Part shown: piece by piece, positions 50,842 to 59,981 of the stretch
Layout of the letters: every line of letters begins with the position of its first letter
How positions within the stretch are numbered: position 1 is the first letter of the stretch
Notes under the pieces: generated by a model
What the model saw: only the letters and a program-made list of their open reading frames with translations
Database searches by the model: none
Told to the model about the DNA's origin: nothing
From: Desulfuromonadales bacterium
GTDB taxonomy: Bacteria; Desulfobacterota; Desulfuromonadia; Desulfuromonadales; BM103
Direction of reading: 5' to 3'
Length of the DNA stretch: 64,000 bases
Assembly: GCA_014860225.1 (NCBI GenBank)
Contig: JACZKE010000039.1
Location: forward strand, 40,077-104,076
Made by a program: the position numbers and the translations under genes

Positions 50842-51744
50842 TCAGACCTTCTGCTTGACAGCTTTGCCAAGCAAACCGGAGGGCCGCAAGATCAGGATTA
50901 ATACCAGGACACCGAAGGCAAATACATCTTCATAAGCACTTGAAATATAGCCCGCGGCGAACGACTCGGCCAGACCGAGAACCATAGCACCAAGCACGGC
51001 ACCGGGGATATTGCCGATACCGCCAAGGACAGCTGCCGTAAATGCTTTTACGCCCGCCATAAAACCTATATAGAAATTGATCTGGCCTATGTAAGAGCCG
51101 ACCAGGACCCCGCCAATAGCCGCCAGAACAGAGCCGAGAACAAATGTCACGGAGATGACATTGTCGACATTGACTCCAACCAGACGAGCCATGGTCATAT
51201 CCTGTTGGGTGGCGCGCATCGCTTTACCGATGCGGGTATATTTAATGAGTACGGTCAGGGCAACCATGGCTACAGCACTAGTCACCAGAATGACCAACTC
51301 GGCTGAACCCATTATATGCGCAACCGGTTCCATGAAACCGAAATCAGGAATGAGCGAAGGAAACGAAAGAAAATCCGGGGTTTGTGCCAGAAGTACATAG
51401 TTCTGCAGAAACAGCGACATACCGATGGCACTGATCAACGGCGAGAGGCGCGGGGCATTGCGCAAGGGGCGATAAGCGATTTTTTCCAAAGTATAGCCAT
51501 AGGCCGCAGCATAGATGGTGGCAATCAAGCCCGCCAGGATAAGGATGGACACCCCGGAAAAACCATAGATGGTCAGCACCCCGGCGACAATCAGTGCAAT
51601 GAAAGCACCAATCATATAGATTTCACCGTGAGCGAAGTTTATCAACTGGATGATGCCGTAAACCATCGTGTAGCCCAGCGCGATCAGGGCATAAATACTG
51701 CCTCGGACCAATCCGCTGCAGGAGAGTTCAAGAAAATATTGCAT
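50842..51744 (-). CDS. livH: Branched-chain amino acid ABC transporter permease LivH
   Basis: A 300-residue permease with eight or nine membrane segments: GLVRGSIYALIALGYTMVYG, the EAA loop TRIGKAMRATQQDMTMARLV and GGIGNIPGAVLGAMVLGLAE. It is 175 bp from livK, with a terminator-like hairpin between. Confidence 0.95.
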   Translation of the reverse strand: MQYFLELSCSGLVRGSIYALIALGYTMVYGIIQLINFAHGEIYMIGAFIALIVAGVLTIYGFSGVSILILAGLIATIYAAAYGYTLEKIAYRPLRNAPRLSPLISAIGMSLFLQNYVLLAQTPDFLSFPSLIPDFGFMEPVAHIMGSAELVILVTSAVAMVALTVLIKYTRIGKAMRATQQDMTMARLVGVNVDNVISVTFVLGSVLAAIGGVLVGSYIGQINFYIGFMAGVKAFTAAVLGGIGNIPGAVLGAMVLGLAESFAAGYISSAYEDVFAFGVLVLILILRPSGLLGKAVKQKV

Positions 51745-51861
51745 CGATGTTTTCCGAAGTCGCTAAAGGTGAGAACCCAACCGGCAGCCCAGTTGGGATT
51801 TTATCATTGCTGCTTTGCCGGCATATTGCCCGCACCAGAGCAAAACTGAAACAATTTATGC

Positions 51862-51896
51862 AAAAAGCTGGGGGGCAAGCCAGGCCTGCCCCCCAT
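51862..51896 (-). terminator. Attenuator-type hairpin between livK and livH
   Basis: On the minus strand GGGGGGCA and TGCCCCCC form the stem, followed by CAGCTTTTT. It lies about 25 bp past the livK stop and would allow more livK than livHMGF mRNA. Confidence 0.75.
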
Positions 51897-51919
51897 CTTT
51901 ATCATGCTCGCTCTGCTGA

Positions 51920-53041
51920 TTACTTCAACTCGACGAATTTGCCATCCTGCACTTGGTAAACAGAGAAGCCGACACCTTCTGCATCACCTTTAGCGTCGAA
52001 CTTGATCTTGCCAACCGTAGTGTCAACAAAAGAGTTTTTGAGAGCTTTTTCCAGACCGGCATAATCGGTGCCTCCGGAGACCTTAATGGCATTCAGAGCA
52101 GCTTGCATGGCAGCGTAGCCCTGGTCAAAAAAGGTGCCGGGCTCTTTGCCGTACTTGCTGGTATAATCAGCCTTGGCCTGCTTATTTTCGGGATAAGCGG
52201 ACACATCCATCGGTCCAGTCGCGTAAACGCCTTCAGCATCTTTGCCGGCGATTTCGAGAAAGCCGTCACCCTTGACACCATCGGGCCCGACAAAAGGGAT
52301 CTTCATGCGCTTCTTGTTCATCTGACCAACCAGCTTGGAGGCTTCCGGATGGTAGCCACCAAAGATAACCGCATCGGCGTTCTCATGACGGATTTTCTGC
52401 ACAACTGCTGAGTAATCCATAGCGCCGGGGGTGATCCCCTCAAAGAGGACGATTTCAGCCATGCCGGCGGCCTCGATAAACTGCTTGGAGAAATCAGCAA
52501 AGCCTTTACCATAATCGCCTTTGTCATGAATAATGGCGATCTTCTTGGCGCCGAGTTTCTTGGTAACAAAATCAGCTGCCAGTTTACCCTGGTCGTCATC
52601 GGGAGCGATGGTACGATAGAAGTTCGGATATTCACCGCTCTGGGTCAGAGGTGGGTTGGTCGCAGAAGGGGAAATAGCAATAATCTTGGCTTCGTTGTAG
52701 ATACCGAGAGCGGCCTTGGTTGCTCCGGAACAGACATGGCCGATGACCACGCTGACACCCTCGGAAACCAGTTTTGTCGCAACGTTGGTAGCAATCTCAG
52801 GCTTGCACTGATCGTCCATCGGCAGCACTTCCACCTGCATGCCAAGCACACCTCCGGCTGCATTAACTTGTGCAGCAACCATCTCAGCGGCTTCCTTGGT
52901 TGGAATACCATAAGCTGCCAGGTCACCTGAATGAGGACCGGCAACGCCAATTTTGATCGTGTCTGCAGCAAAACCTGTCGCGGGGATAATCATGCTCAGT
53001 AGCACGATGAGAACGAACTTTTTGGTTACCAACTTACGCAT
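51920..53041 (-). CDS. livK: Branched-chain amino acid binding protein LivK
   Basis: A 373-residue periplasmic type-1 binding protein. Signal peptide MRKLVTKKFVLIVLLSM... ends near GFAADTI. The ligand part shows IKIGVAGPHSGDLAAYG, VVIGHVCSGATKAALGIYNE, IIAISPSATNPPLTQ, and IIHDKGDYGKGFADFSK. It matches Leu/Ile/Val-binding proteins, though exact substrates vary. An AGGAGG site precedes the start, and it is the first gene of its operon. Confidence 0.95.
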   Translation of the reverse strand: MRKLVTKKFVLIVLLSMIIPATGFAADTIKIGVAGPHSGDLAAYGIPTKEAAEMVAAQVNAAGGVLGMQVEVLPMDDQCKPEIATNVATKLVSEGVSVVIGHVCSGATKAALGIYNEAKIIAISPSATNPPLTQSGEYPNFYRTIAPDDDQGKLAADFVTKKLGAKKIAIIHDKGDYGKGFADFSKQFIEAAGMAEIVLFEGITPGAMDYSAVVQKIRHENADAVIFGGYHPEASKLVGQMNKKRMKIPFVGPDGVKGDGFLEIAGKDAEGVYATGPMDVSAYPENKQAKADYTSKYGKEPGTFFDQGYAAMQAALNAIKVSGGTDYAGLEKALKNSFVDTTVGKIKFDAKGDAEGVGFSVYQVQDGKFVELK

Positions 53042-53093
53042 ACAGCCTCCTTTTGAGAAATCAAGATGTTGTTTATGACCAAAACAATAGTAT

Positions 53094-53123
53094 TTTATAA
53101 GGGAAAGACCCTTTATACGTCAA
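53094..53123 (-). promoter_or_regulatory. Promoter of livKHMGF
   Basis: TTGACG (53118-53123) with TTATAA (53095-53100, 17-bp spacer) or the overlapping TATAAA (18 bp) on the minus strand, about 50 bp before livK. Confidence 0.65.
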
Positions 53124-53183
53124 GATTTATCAGTGGGAAGCCTTTGAGAGGGAATCTGTCGTCCCTGAGATCAATCCTCAGGA

Positions 53184-56100
53184 TTACTCCAGAACAACCA
53201 GCAGATCTCCCTGGCCTACCTGATCGCTCTCGCCAAAACGCAGTTCGGCAACCACGCCGCCAACCTTTGCCTTGACGTTGGTTTCCATCTTCATCGCCTC
53301 TGTGGTCAGCAAGGTTTCACCGGCGGAAACTTTTTCTCCAACATTCACCAGTATCTTAAAAATCTTGCCTGGCATCGGCGCTCCAACATGCTTGGAATTG
53401 GCCGGATCAGCCTTTTCGTGACTGACATCATCGGTATCGACCGAGAAATCCTTGACTGAGACCACACGCGGCTCGCCGTTCAGTTCAAAGTAGATGTTGC
53501 GGGTGCCATCTTCGTGAACCCGCCCCACGGCATTCAGTTTGATAATGAGAGTTTTACCTGGCTCGATGTCGATGCTGACTTCGTCACCGACATCCAGTCC
53601 ATAGAAGAATACCGGAGTAGGCAAAAACGAAGTGTCACTATATTCTTGGCGAAAACGATCATACTCTTCGAAGACGCCCGGGTAGAGGACGGCCGAGAGG
53701 ACATCGCGATCACTGACGTTGTGACCAAGTTTGGCTTGTAGCTCGACCTTTTTGTTAGTAAAGTCAACCGGTTCCAGTAGTTCGCCAGGCCGACAGGTAA
53801 GCGGTTGTTCGCCTTTGAGGATGATCTTCTGTAATGCAGGCGGGAAACCGCCGACCGGTTGACCGATCATCCCTTTAAAGAAGTCGACCACGCCCTGGGG
53901 GAAAGACAGCTCTTCGCCCTTGCTGAAGACATCCTCCGGTTCAAGGTTGTTCTGCACCAGAAACATCGCCATATCACCGACGATTTTCGACGACGGAGTT
54001 ACCTTGATGATATCGCCGAACAGATCATTGACCTTGCGGTACATCTCCTTGCACTCTTCCCAGCGATGACCGAGTCCCAGGCCTTCGACCTGCGGCTTGT
54101 AATTGGAATACTGACCACCGGGGATCTCATGATAGTAGACTTGGGCGGTTCCGCTGCGCAGTTCCGATTCGAACGGCGCATAGTAGGTCCGCACTGTTTC
54201 CCAGTAATTAGCGAGTTTCTGCAGGCCTTTCTGGTCGAGTTGTGGATCCCAGATCGATCCTTCCAGGGTCGCGAGAAGAGCATTCATGTTAGGCTGAGCA
54301 GTCAGACCAGAAACCGAAGAAAGCGCAACATCGACAATGTCGACTCCGGCCTGAGCTGCCATCATCAGAGTAGATCCGCCGTTGCTTGAAGTATCATGGG
54401 TATGCAGATGGATCGGGATACCGATTTCGTTTTTCAAAGCCTTGATCAATTTCTCGGCAGCAAACGGTTTGAGCAGGCCGGCCATATCTTTGATCGCCAG
54501 GATATGGGCGCCCATCTTCTCCAGGTCTTTAGCCAGATCCACATAGTATTTGAGAGGGTACTTGTCACGCTTTGGATCGAGGATATCACCGGTGTAACAC
54601 ATGGCCGCCTCGCAAACAGAATTGGTCCTTTCACGTACCGCCTCCATAGCCACCTGCATCCCCTTGGTCCAGTTCAGTGAATCGAAGATGCGGAAAACGT
54701 CGATACCGCTCTCCGCAGCCTTGACGGTAAACTCCTGAACCACATTATCAGGATAGTTGGTGTAACCGACGGCGTTGGAGCCGCGTAGAAGCATCTGGAA
54801 GAGGATGTTGGGCACCTTCTTGCGCAGGCGTTCCAGCCGGTCCCACGGGTCCTCGGTCAAAAACCGCATGGAGACGTCGTAAGTCGCTCCGCCCCACATC
54901 TCGAGTGAAAAGAGACCGCCACCGAGATACGCCGTCGCTTCGGCAATGCAATCGAGATCATGGGTTCGCACACGGGTTGCCAGCAGCGACTGGTGAGCAT
55001 CGCGCCAGGTGGTGTCGGTGACCAGCAACTGCTTGTTCTTGCGGGCCCAGCTAGCCAAGCCTTCCGGACCCTTATCGAGCAGGATGTCGCGGGTTCCGCG
55101 TGGATGCTGTTTACCGTATTCAATCTCCGGTACATGCGGCTCGCGAAGATCTCGAAAGTTGAGCCGCTTTTCAGGCTTGATCCCGGGATAGCCGTTAACC
55201 GTGGTGTGGCCGATCAGACTGAGGATCTTATTGGCACGGTCTTGCTTGACAGCGATTTGAAAGACTTCAGGATACTCGTCAAGGAATGAGGTATCGCATT
55301 TACCTTCGAGGAAGACCGGGTGTGTGATCACCTTTTCAAGGAAACCGATGTTGGTCTTCACTCCACGGATGCGGAACTCCTGCAGGGCGCGGTGCATGGT
55401 GCGAGAGGCATCACCAAAAGTCAGCCCCCATGTGGAGATTTTCACCAGCAGCGAGTCGTAGTGCGGGGTGATCACTGCGCCGGCATAACCGGCAGCGGCG
55501 TCAAGACGCACACCAAAACCAGCTGCGGTTCGATAGGCCTTAATCGTGCCGAAATCCGGAGCAAAGTTATTTTTGGGATCCTCGGTAGTGATCCGACTCT
55601 GGATGGCATAGCCACGAAGCTCAATGTCCTTCTGGCTCTTGATGCCAATCTCAGGGTCTGAAAGCTTGTGACCCTGGGCAATACGGATTTGCGCCTGTAC
55701 AAGATTACGCAAGGTAACCAGCTCGGTGACAGTGTGTTCGACCTGGATGCGCGGATTCACTTCAATAAAGAAGAAGTTACCCTGCTTGTCCATCAGAAAC
55801 TCTACGGTCCCGGCATTACGGTAGTTGACATGCCTGGCAAGGGCCAGGGCATAGTCGCAGACCTCTTTGCGCTTTTTGCTGTTGAGATAGAGAGACGGCG
55901 CTATTTCGATCACCTTTTGGTGACGGCGTTGTATAGAACAATCCCGTTCGTAAAAATGCACAACATTGCCGTAGTTGTCGCCCAGGATTTGCACTTCGAC
56001 ATGTTTTGGTTTTTCAATGTATTTTTCGAGAAAGATAGTGGCGTCACCAAAAGCCGCCCTGGCCTCTGAAGAAGCTGACTTAAGTCCATCAAGAAGCTCT

Positions 56101-56639
56101 TTCTGGTTAAACGCAACCCGCATGCCGCGGCCGCCACCGCCAGAGCTCGCCTTGACAATAACCGGGTATCCGGCTTCCTTGGCAAAGATCAACGCCTCTT
56201 CTTCAGTACGGATCGGATCATCTGTGCCAGGCACCACAGGCACCCCTGCTTCAACAGCCACCTTGCGACCGGAAATCTTGTCGCCGACACTTCGTTGAAT
56301 CTCAGGTGTCGGACCGATAAAAACAATACCGGCGCGCTCGCAGGCCTCTGCGAATTCGGCATTTTCTGAGAGAAAACCGTAACCGGGATGGATCGCATCA
56401 ACATCTTTTTTGCGAGCCAGATCGATAATCTCGTCAATACTCAGATAAGCATCGACGGGACCTTTCCCCTTGCCGATTAGATAGGCCTCGTCTGCCTTGT
56501 ATCGATGCAGGGAGAGCTTGTCTTCATCTGAGTATATTGCCACGGTGTTGATACCGAGTTCGGTACAGGCGCGGAAAATCCGGATTGCAATTTCTCCCCT
56601 GTTGGCGGCCATGACTTTACGAAATTTCTTGATGGGCAT
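53184..56639 (-). CDS. pyc: Pyruvate carboxylase
   Basis: A 1151-residue single-chain biotin enzyme making oxaloacetate from pyruvate. Order: biotin carboxylase (KVMAANRGEIAIRIFRACTE, ATP loop KASSGGGGRGMRVA, FFIEVNPRIQVEHTVTE), carboxyltransferase (VTDTTWRDAHQSLLATRVRT, AIKDMAGLLKP, HLHTHDTSSNGGSTLMMA), and C-terminal biotinyl domain with biotin Lys in TTEAMKMETNVKA. The start MPIKKFRK has AGGAG at good distance; an earlier GTG is too close to it. It has its own promoter and lies 142 bp upstream of livK. Confidence 0.98.
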   Translation of the reverse strand: MPIKKFRKVMAANRGEIAIRIFRACTELGINTVAIYSDEDKLSLHRYKADEAYLIGKGKGPVDAYLSIDEIIDLARKKDVDAIHPGYGFLSENAEFAEACERAGIVFIGPTPEIQRSVGDKISGRKVAVEAGVPVVPGTDDPIRTEEEALIFAKEAGYPVIVKASSGGGGRGMRVAFNQKELLDGLKSASSEARAAFGDATIFLEKYIEKPKHVEVQILGDNYGNVVHFYERDCSIQRRHQKVIEIAPSLYLNSKKRKEVCDYALALARHVNYRNAGTVEFLMDKQGNFFFIEVNPRIQVEHTVTELVTLRNLVQAQIRIAQGHKLSDPEIGIKSQKDIELRGYAIQSRITTEDPKNNFAPDFGTIKAYRTAAGFGVRLDAAAGYAGAVITPHYDSLLVKISTWGLTFGDASRTMHRALQEFRIRGVKTNIGFLEKVITHPVFLEGKCDTSFLDEYPEVFQIAVKQDRANKILSLIGHTTVNGYPGIKPEKRLNFRDLREPHVPEIEYGKQHPRGTRDILLDKGPEGLASWARKNKQLLVTDTTWRDAHQSLLATRVRTHDLDCIAEATAYLGGGLFSLEMWGGATYDVSMRFLTEDPWDRLERLRKKVPNILFQMLLRGSNAVGYTNYPDNVVQEFTVKAAESGIDVFRIFDSLNWTKGMQVAMEAVRERTNSVCEAAMCYTGDILDPKRDKYPLKYYVDLAKDLEKMGAHILAIKDMAGLLKPFAAEKLIKALKNEIGIPIHLHTHDTSSNGGSTLMMAAQAGVDIVDVALSSVSGLTAQPNMNALLATLEGSIWDPQLDQKGLQKLANYWETVRTYYAPFESELRSGTAQVYYHEIPGGQYSNYKPQVEGLGLGHRWEECKEMYRKVNDLFGDIIKVTPSSKIVGDMAMFLVQNNLEPEDVFSKGEELSFPQGVVDFFKGMIGQPVGGFPPALQKIILKGEQPLTCRPGELLEPVDFTNKKVELQAKLGHNVSDRDVLSAVLYPGVFEEYDRFRQEYSDTSFLPTPVFFYGLDVGDEVSIDIEPGKTLIIKLNAVGRVHEDGTRNIYFELNGEPRVVSVKDFSVDTDDVSHEKADPANSKHVGAPMPGKIFKILVNVGEKVSAGETLLTTEAMKMETNVKAKVGGVVAELRFGESDQVGQGDLLVVLE

Positions 56640-56769
56640 ATCAATCACTCTCCTGACGAAGTTTTGCTTTAAATGTTTAAGTAAACTAAAAAGCTACAGT
56701 CGTACTAAATATTTAGTAAGAATAAAATATTTCAATAAATCTAAATACTTACGGCTATGTCGGTCGTCA

Positions 56770-56799
56770 ATATAATCAAAACGTCCGCCCGTATGTCAA
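56770..56799 (-). promoter_or_regulatory. Sigma-70 promoter of pyc
   Basis: A perfect TTGACA (56794-56799) with TTATAT (18-bp spacer) or ATTATA (17-bp spacer) on the minus strand. The leader is about 120 nt and AT-rich. Confidence 0.7.
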
Positions 56800-57044
56800 G
56801 CAAAAAACTGTTATATTTTAACGCTTTGAAATAACTGATAATAATTACCATTATTAGATTATCCGCGAGGCAGTTCGTAAAGATCCGAACATGAAGAGTC
56901 CAGATATCAGCAAACAATCAAGAAAAAGGGATAAGCCTCATTCTTGCATTCCGAAAGCATCTTATCTCCTTGCAAGCCCTGCAATGCTCATGATAATTTC
57001 ATACAATGTCAATTTCATGACGCAGCAATGGGAGGATATAAAGC
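56800..57044. other. Intergenic region before the NtrC-family gene
   Basis: AT-rich divergent region between pyc's promoter and the regulator. A short frame at 56891 runs into the regulator start and has no coding features. No -24/-12 sigma-54 site was noticed. Confidence 0.5.
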
Positions 57045-58421
57045 ATGAACGATGTTGCCCGCATCCTATTTATAGATGATGAGCCTGGCAGCCGCGAAGG
57101 ACTCACACTGCTTTTTGAGCGTGAAGGTTATCAGGTGGAGGCCGTTGCTGCCGGTGAAGAGGCGATCAGTTTGCTCTCCAGAAAGGTCTATGACGTCATC
57201 ATCACCGACCTCTTCCTGCCCGGTGTAAGCGGCATAGACATCCTGAAAAACGTCAAAGAAAATCGCCTGCCTTGCAATGTCATCCTTATAACTGGTAATG
57301 CGACCGCTGAAACGGCTGTCAAAGCAATGAAGGAAGGGGCTTTCGATTACATCACCAAACCTGTCAACTTTGAAGAGTTAAAGTTGATCGTCTCTAAAGC
57401 CGTCGAGAAAAGCCGACTGGTTGCTGAGAACTTGTACCTGCGCCAGCAATTGCGAGGCAAATACAAATTCGACAATATTATTGGTAACAGTCCGGCAATT
57501 CAGCAGGTTTTTGCACGGATGGAAAAGATCCTCGTTACCGATTCTACGGTCCTGATCCTTGGCGAATCCGGGACTGGCAAAGAGTTGGTGGCCCGTGCCA
57601 TTCACTTCAATGGCCCGCGCAAAGAGAAACCGTTTATCGCCATCAACTGCGGGGCGATTCCAGCCGACCTGCTGGAAAGTGAACTTTTTGGTCATATGCG
57701 CGGCTCATTTACAGGTGCTGTCGCCGACAAACCGGGTAAATTCGAGTTGGCCAACAAGGGGACTATTTTTCTTGACGAGATAGGCACCATGCCACATCAA
57801 CTGCAGATGAAGCTGTTGCGAGTGCTGCAGGAAGAGGAAGTCGAAAGAGTCGGTTCGACAAGCCGGACGAAACTGGATGTACGCGTAATTTCCGCAACGA
57901 ACGCCGATCTCGATGAGAGGGTTCGTCGTGGTGAATTTCGGGAGGATCTCTATTATCGACTGAATGTCATCCCCATCCATTTGCCACCACTGCGTGACCG
58001 TCGTGAAGACATTCCATTACTCGCAAAACACTTCTTGCGAAAAATCTGTATAGACATGCGTCGACCTGTACTTGAGATAACACCAGAGGCAGTCAGGGCG
58101 CTGGAGACTTACGAATGGCCGGGCAATGTTCGCGAGATGGAGAATGTTATCGAACGTGCTGTTGCCCTGACAGACAGTGAAATTATTGACAGACAGGATT
58201 TGCCATCGCAAATTGGCGGTGTTTCTCAGGAGAACAGTCACTTCCCGACCCTGCGAATCCCCGGAGACGGCATTGATCTGGCTGAGACAATAGCTCTTAT
58301 CGAGAAGACACTAATCAAGCAGGCGATGGAGAAATCGTCCAACGTCAAGGCCCGTGCCGCCTCTTTGTTGAATATTAATCGCACGACTCTGGTAGAGAAA
58401 ATCAAACGCTACGACATGTAA
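57045..58421 (+). CDS. Sigma-54-dependent NtrC-family response regulator
   Basis: A 458-residue activator: receiver domain (acidic pair LFIDDEPGS, phospho-Asp in VIITDLFLPG, Lys in YITKPVN), AAA+ domain (Walker A GESGTGKELVA, Walker B TIFLDEIGTM, arginine finger region FREDLYYRLNV), and C-terminal Fis-type HTH (ASLLNINRTTLVEKIKRYDM). The sigma-54 contact loop reads GSFTGA instead of GAFTGA. No sensor kinase is adjacent, so it is an orphan regulator with an unknown target. A GGGAGGA site precedes the start. Confidence 0.95.
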   Translation: MNDVARILFIDDEPGSREGLTLLFEREGYQVEAVAAGEEAISLLSRKVYDVIITDLFLPGVSGIDILKNVKENRLPCNVILITGNATAETAVKAMKEGAFDYITKPVNFEELKLIVSKAVEKSRLVAENLYLRQQLRGKYKFDNIIGNSPAIQQVFARMEKILVTDSTVLILGESGTGKELVARAIHFNGPRKEKPFIAINCGAIPADLLESELFGHMRGSFTGAVADKPGKFELANKGTIFLDEIGTMPHQLQMKLLRVLQEEEVERVGSTSRTKLDVRVISATNADLDERVRRGEFREDLYYRLNVIPIHLPPLRDRREDIPLLAKHFLRKICIDMRRPVLEITPEAVRALETYEWPGNVREMENVIERAVALTDSEIIDRQDLPSQIGGVSQENSHFPTLRIPGDGIDLAETIALIEKTLIKQAMEKSSNVKARAASLLNINRTTLVEKIKRYDM

Positions 58422-58456
58422 TTATTTTTAAAACCTAAATCGCATGCTATGCAAAC

Positions 58457-58478
58457 GGCCGGGCATCTCTGCCCGGCC
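58457..58478 (+). terminator. Terminator of the NtrC-family gene
   Basis: GGCCGGGC and GCCCGGCC form a perfect 8-bp stem around a 6-nt loop, followed by ATTTCTGTT. Confidence 0.75.
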
Positions 58479-58507
58479 ATTTCTGTTCATGCTTATTACT
58501 ATCCAGC

Positions 58508-58654
58508 CTAGCAGCCTGTCTGACTATACGGGCCGAAGCGAAAATTTGGATGTTTGAGAACAGATTTTAGCTCGTTTGCAGGTTCATAGCCGTAGCTATG
58601 GACCAAAAAGGAGCTGAAATATGGGCCAAACAGCCGGATTTGCAGCCGGCTCAT
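58508..58654 (-). CDS. 48-codon ORF carried by element copy 2
   Basis: As in copy 1, open from an ATG near one end to the TAG in the opposite terminal repeat, with one amino-acid change (P to Q near residue 45) relative to copy 3. It may be a chance frame. Confidence 0.3.
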   Translation of the reverse strand: MSRLQIRLFGPYFSSFLVHSYGYEPANELKSVLKHPNFRFGPYSQTGC

Positions 58655-58676
58655 GGATAGTCCGACAGACTGCTAA
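58508..58676 (-). mobile_element. 169-bp inverted-repeat element, copy 2
   Basis: Same length and nearly the same sequence as copy 1, with end sequences CTAGCAGCCTGTCTGACTAT and, at the right, the reverse complement with a last-base change. It sits between the NtrC terminator and the NimA-like gene. The minus strand carries the 48-codon ORF. Confidence 0.8.
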
Positions 58677-58699
58677 GAGGCCATCTCATCGAAAGCCTC

Positions 58700-59164
58700 C
58701 TAAGTCTTAACGGAGGGCGCAGCCTTGCCGGTCATCAAGGTAATTGCTATCTTGACAATCTTTGTTCTGCTGTCGAACTGCTCTATATACTTGCGTCCCT
58801 CCGTTACAAACTCTGGAGAGTATTTTTCAACAAGACCGAACAGTGCCTGATATCTATCATCACCTTGAACGACTGAGGCTTCACCAAAAACAATGACGCT
58901 CTCAAATTCCGTGCTGAATTCTGCCGGCAGCACCCTGGTTCGACCGACAACACAAAAAGACACTTTGCTGTTTGCAAGGATATTAGCAATTTTGTGCCCT
59001 TGCAGGGCGCAGTGGAAGTAAATACAATTATTCAGATACACGTAATTTAACGGCACACCGTAGGCTTGTCCCTCGGCGTCAACCGTCGACAGGATGCCAT
59101 ATTCACCTTCCAGCAAGAGACCAGCGATTTCGTCTGCAGGTAACGCCTTGTCTGCTCTTCGCAT
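58700..59164 (-). CDS. NimA-like pyridoxamine 5'-phosphate oxidase family flavoprotein
   Basis: A 154-residue split-barrel protein of the NimA/PNPOx-like type: GEYGILSTVDAEGQAYGVPL, YIYFHCALQGHKIANI-type core and CVVGRTRVLPAEFSTEFESV with FGEASVV. Such proteins bind FMN or heme and some reduce nitroimidazoles. The substrate here is unknown. A GGAG site precedes the ATG. It is probably separate from fetAB, which begins 34 bp upstream on the same strand. Confidence 0.88.
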   Translation of the reverse strand: MRRADKALPADEIAGLLLEGEYGILSTVDAEGQAYGVPLNYVYLNNCIYFHCALQGHKIANILANSKVSFCVVGRTRVLPAEFSTEFESVIVFGEASVVQGDDRYQALFGLVEKYSPEFVTEGRKYIEQFDSRTKIVKIAITLMTGKAAPSVKT

Positions 59165-59198
59165 CTCAATACTCCATATTTATTGCTGAACTCACAGA

Positions 59199-59981
59199 TC
59201 AATCTTCACGCAGACTCTGATGAGAGGTGAAATATGACCGATAACCAAGCCTCAATATCAGGAAACTGGTGAGAGAAACGCTGCCGGTAATCACACACAT
59301 GATGGCAATCTGGTATTTGACTGCGATCAAGGGCTCGGTTCCTGACAGGATCTGTCCGGTCATCATACCGGGCAAAAAAACCAGGCCCATGGCGGCCATG
59401 GCATTGACAGAAGGAATCAGCGCCGCCCGGAAGGCGCTACTGACCGCCGGTTCGGCAGCCAACTGCACACTACTGCCTAGACAGAGCGCCGTTTCTATCT
59501 CTTCGCGACGCTCTTGAAACTCTGCAGCCAGACGCTCCACAGCCAAACTTGCCCCGGTCATTGAGTTGCCGATAACCATGCCTGCCAAAGGAATCAGATA
59601 GCGCGGATCGTACCATGGCTCCAGGCCAATCACCAGGGTACAAAAGAAGAAGGTCATGCCGCCGCAGCCAAAGAGGATGGCAGTACCGACGATACGGTAG
59701 AAATGCGGCATCTTCACCTGCACCCGTGAGCCGACGGTCTGTACTGCAAAACCTATCATTACTGTCAGAATCAGTAGAACTGGAAGCGCTGTTTTCAAGG
59801 CAAAGACCAGATGCAGGACATACCCCACCACCAGCAACTGTACAAACATACGCAAGCCTGACCAGAAGAGATCTTTGTTCTGACCTGCTTTGAGCAGGTG
59901 AGCCAAACCGATACTCATCAGCAACAGGCTGTATACTGTAACCAAGTCCCATAAACTGAGGTTGATAATTGTCGTGTTCAT
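59199..59981 (-). CDS. fetB: ABC transporter permease FetB (YbbM)
   Basis: A 260-residue membrane protein of the UPF0014/FetB family with about seven hydrophobic segments. LTVMIGFAVQTVGSRVQVKM, GMVIGNSMTGASLAVERLAA, FQERREEIETALCLGSSVQL and VNAMAAMGLVFLPGMMTGQI are the conserved blocks. In E. coli FetAB exports iron and aids oxidative-stress resistance. The start overlaps the fetA stop by 4 nt (ATGA). Confidence 0.93.
   Translation of the reverse strand: MNTTIINLSLWDLVTVYSLLLMSIGLAHLLKAGQNKDLFWSGLRMFVQLLVVGYVLHLVFALKTALPVLLILTVMIGFAVQTVGSRVQVKMPHFYRIVGTAILFGCGGMTFFFCTLVIGLEPWYDPRYLIPLAGMVIGNSMTGASLAVERLAAEFQERREEIETALCLGSSVQLAAEPAVSSAFRAALIPSVNAMAAMGLVFLPGMMTGQILSGTEPLIAVKYQIAIMCVITGSVSLTSFLILRLGYRSYFTSHQSLRED

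Noticed and set aside
56891..57079. A 62-codon frame before the NtrC-family gene
   Set aside because: Overlaps the regulator's start in another frame, with no ribosome site or domain.
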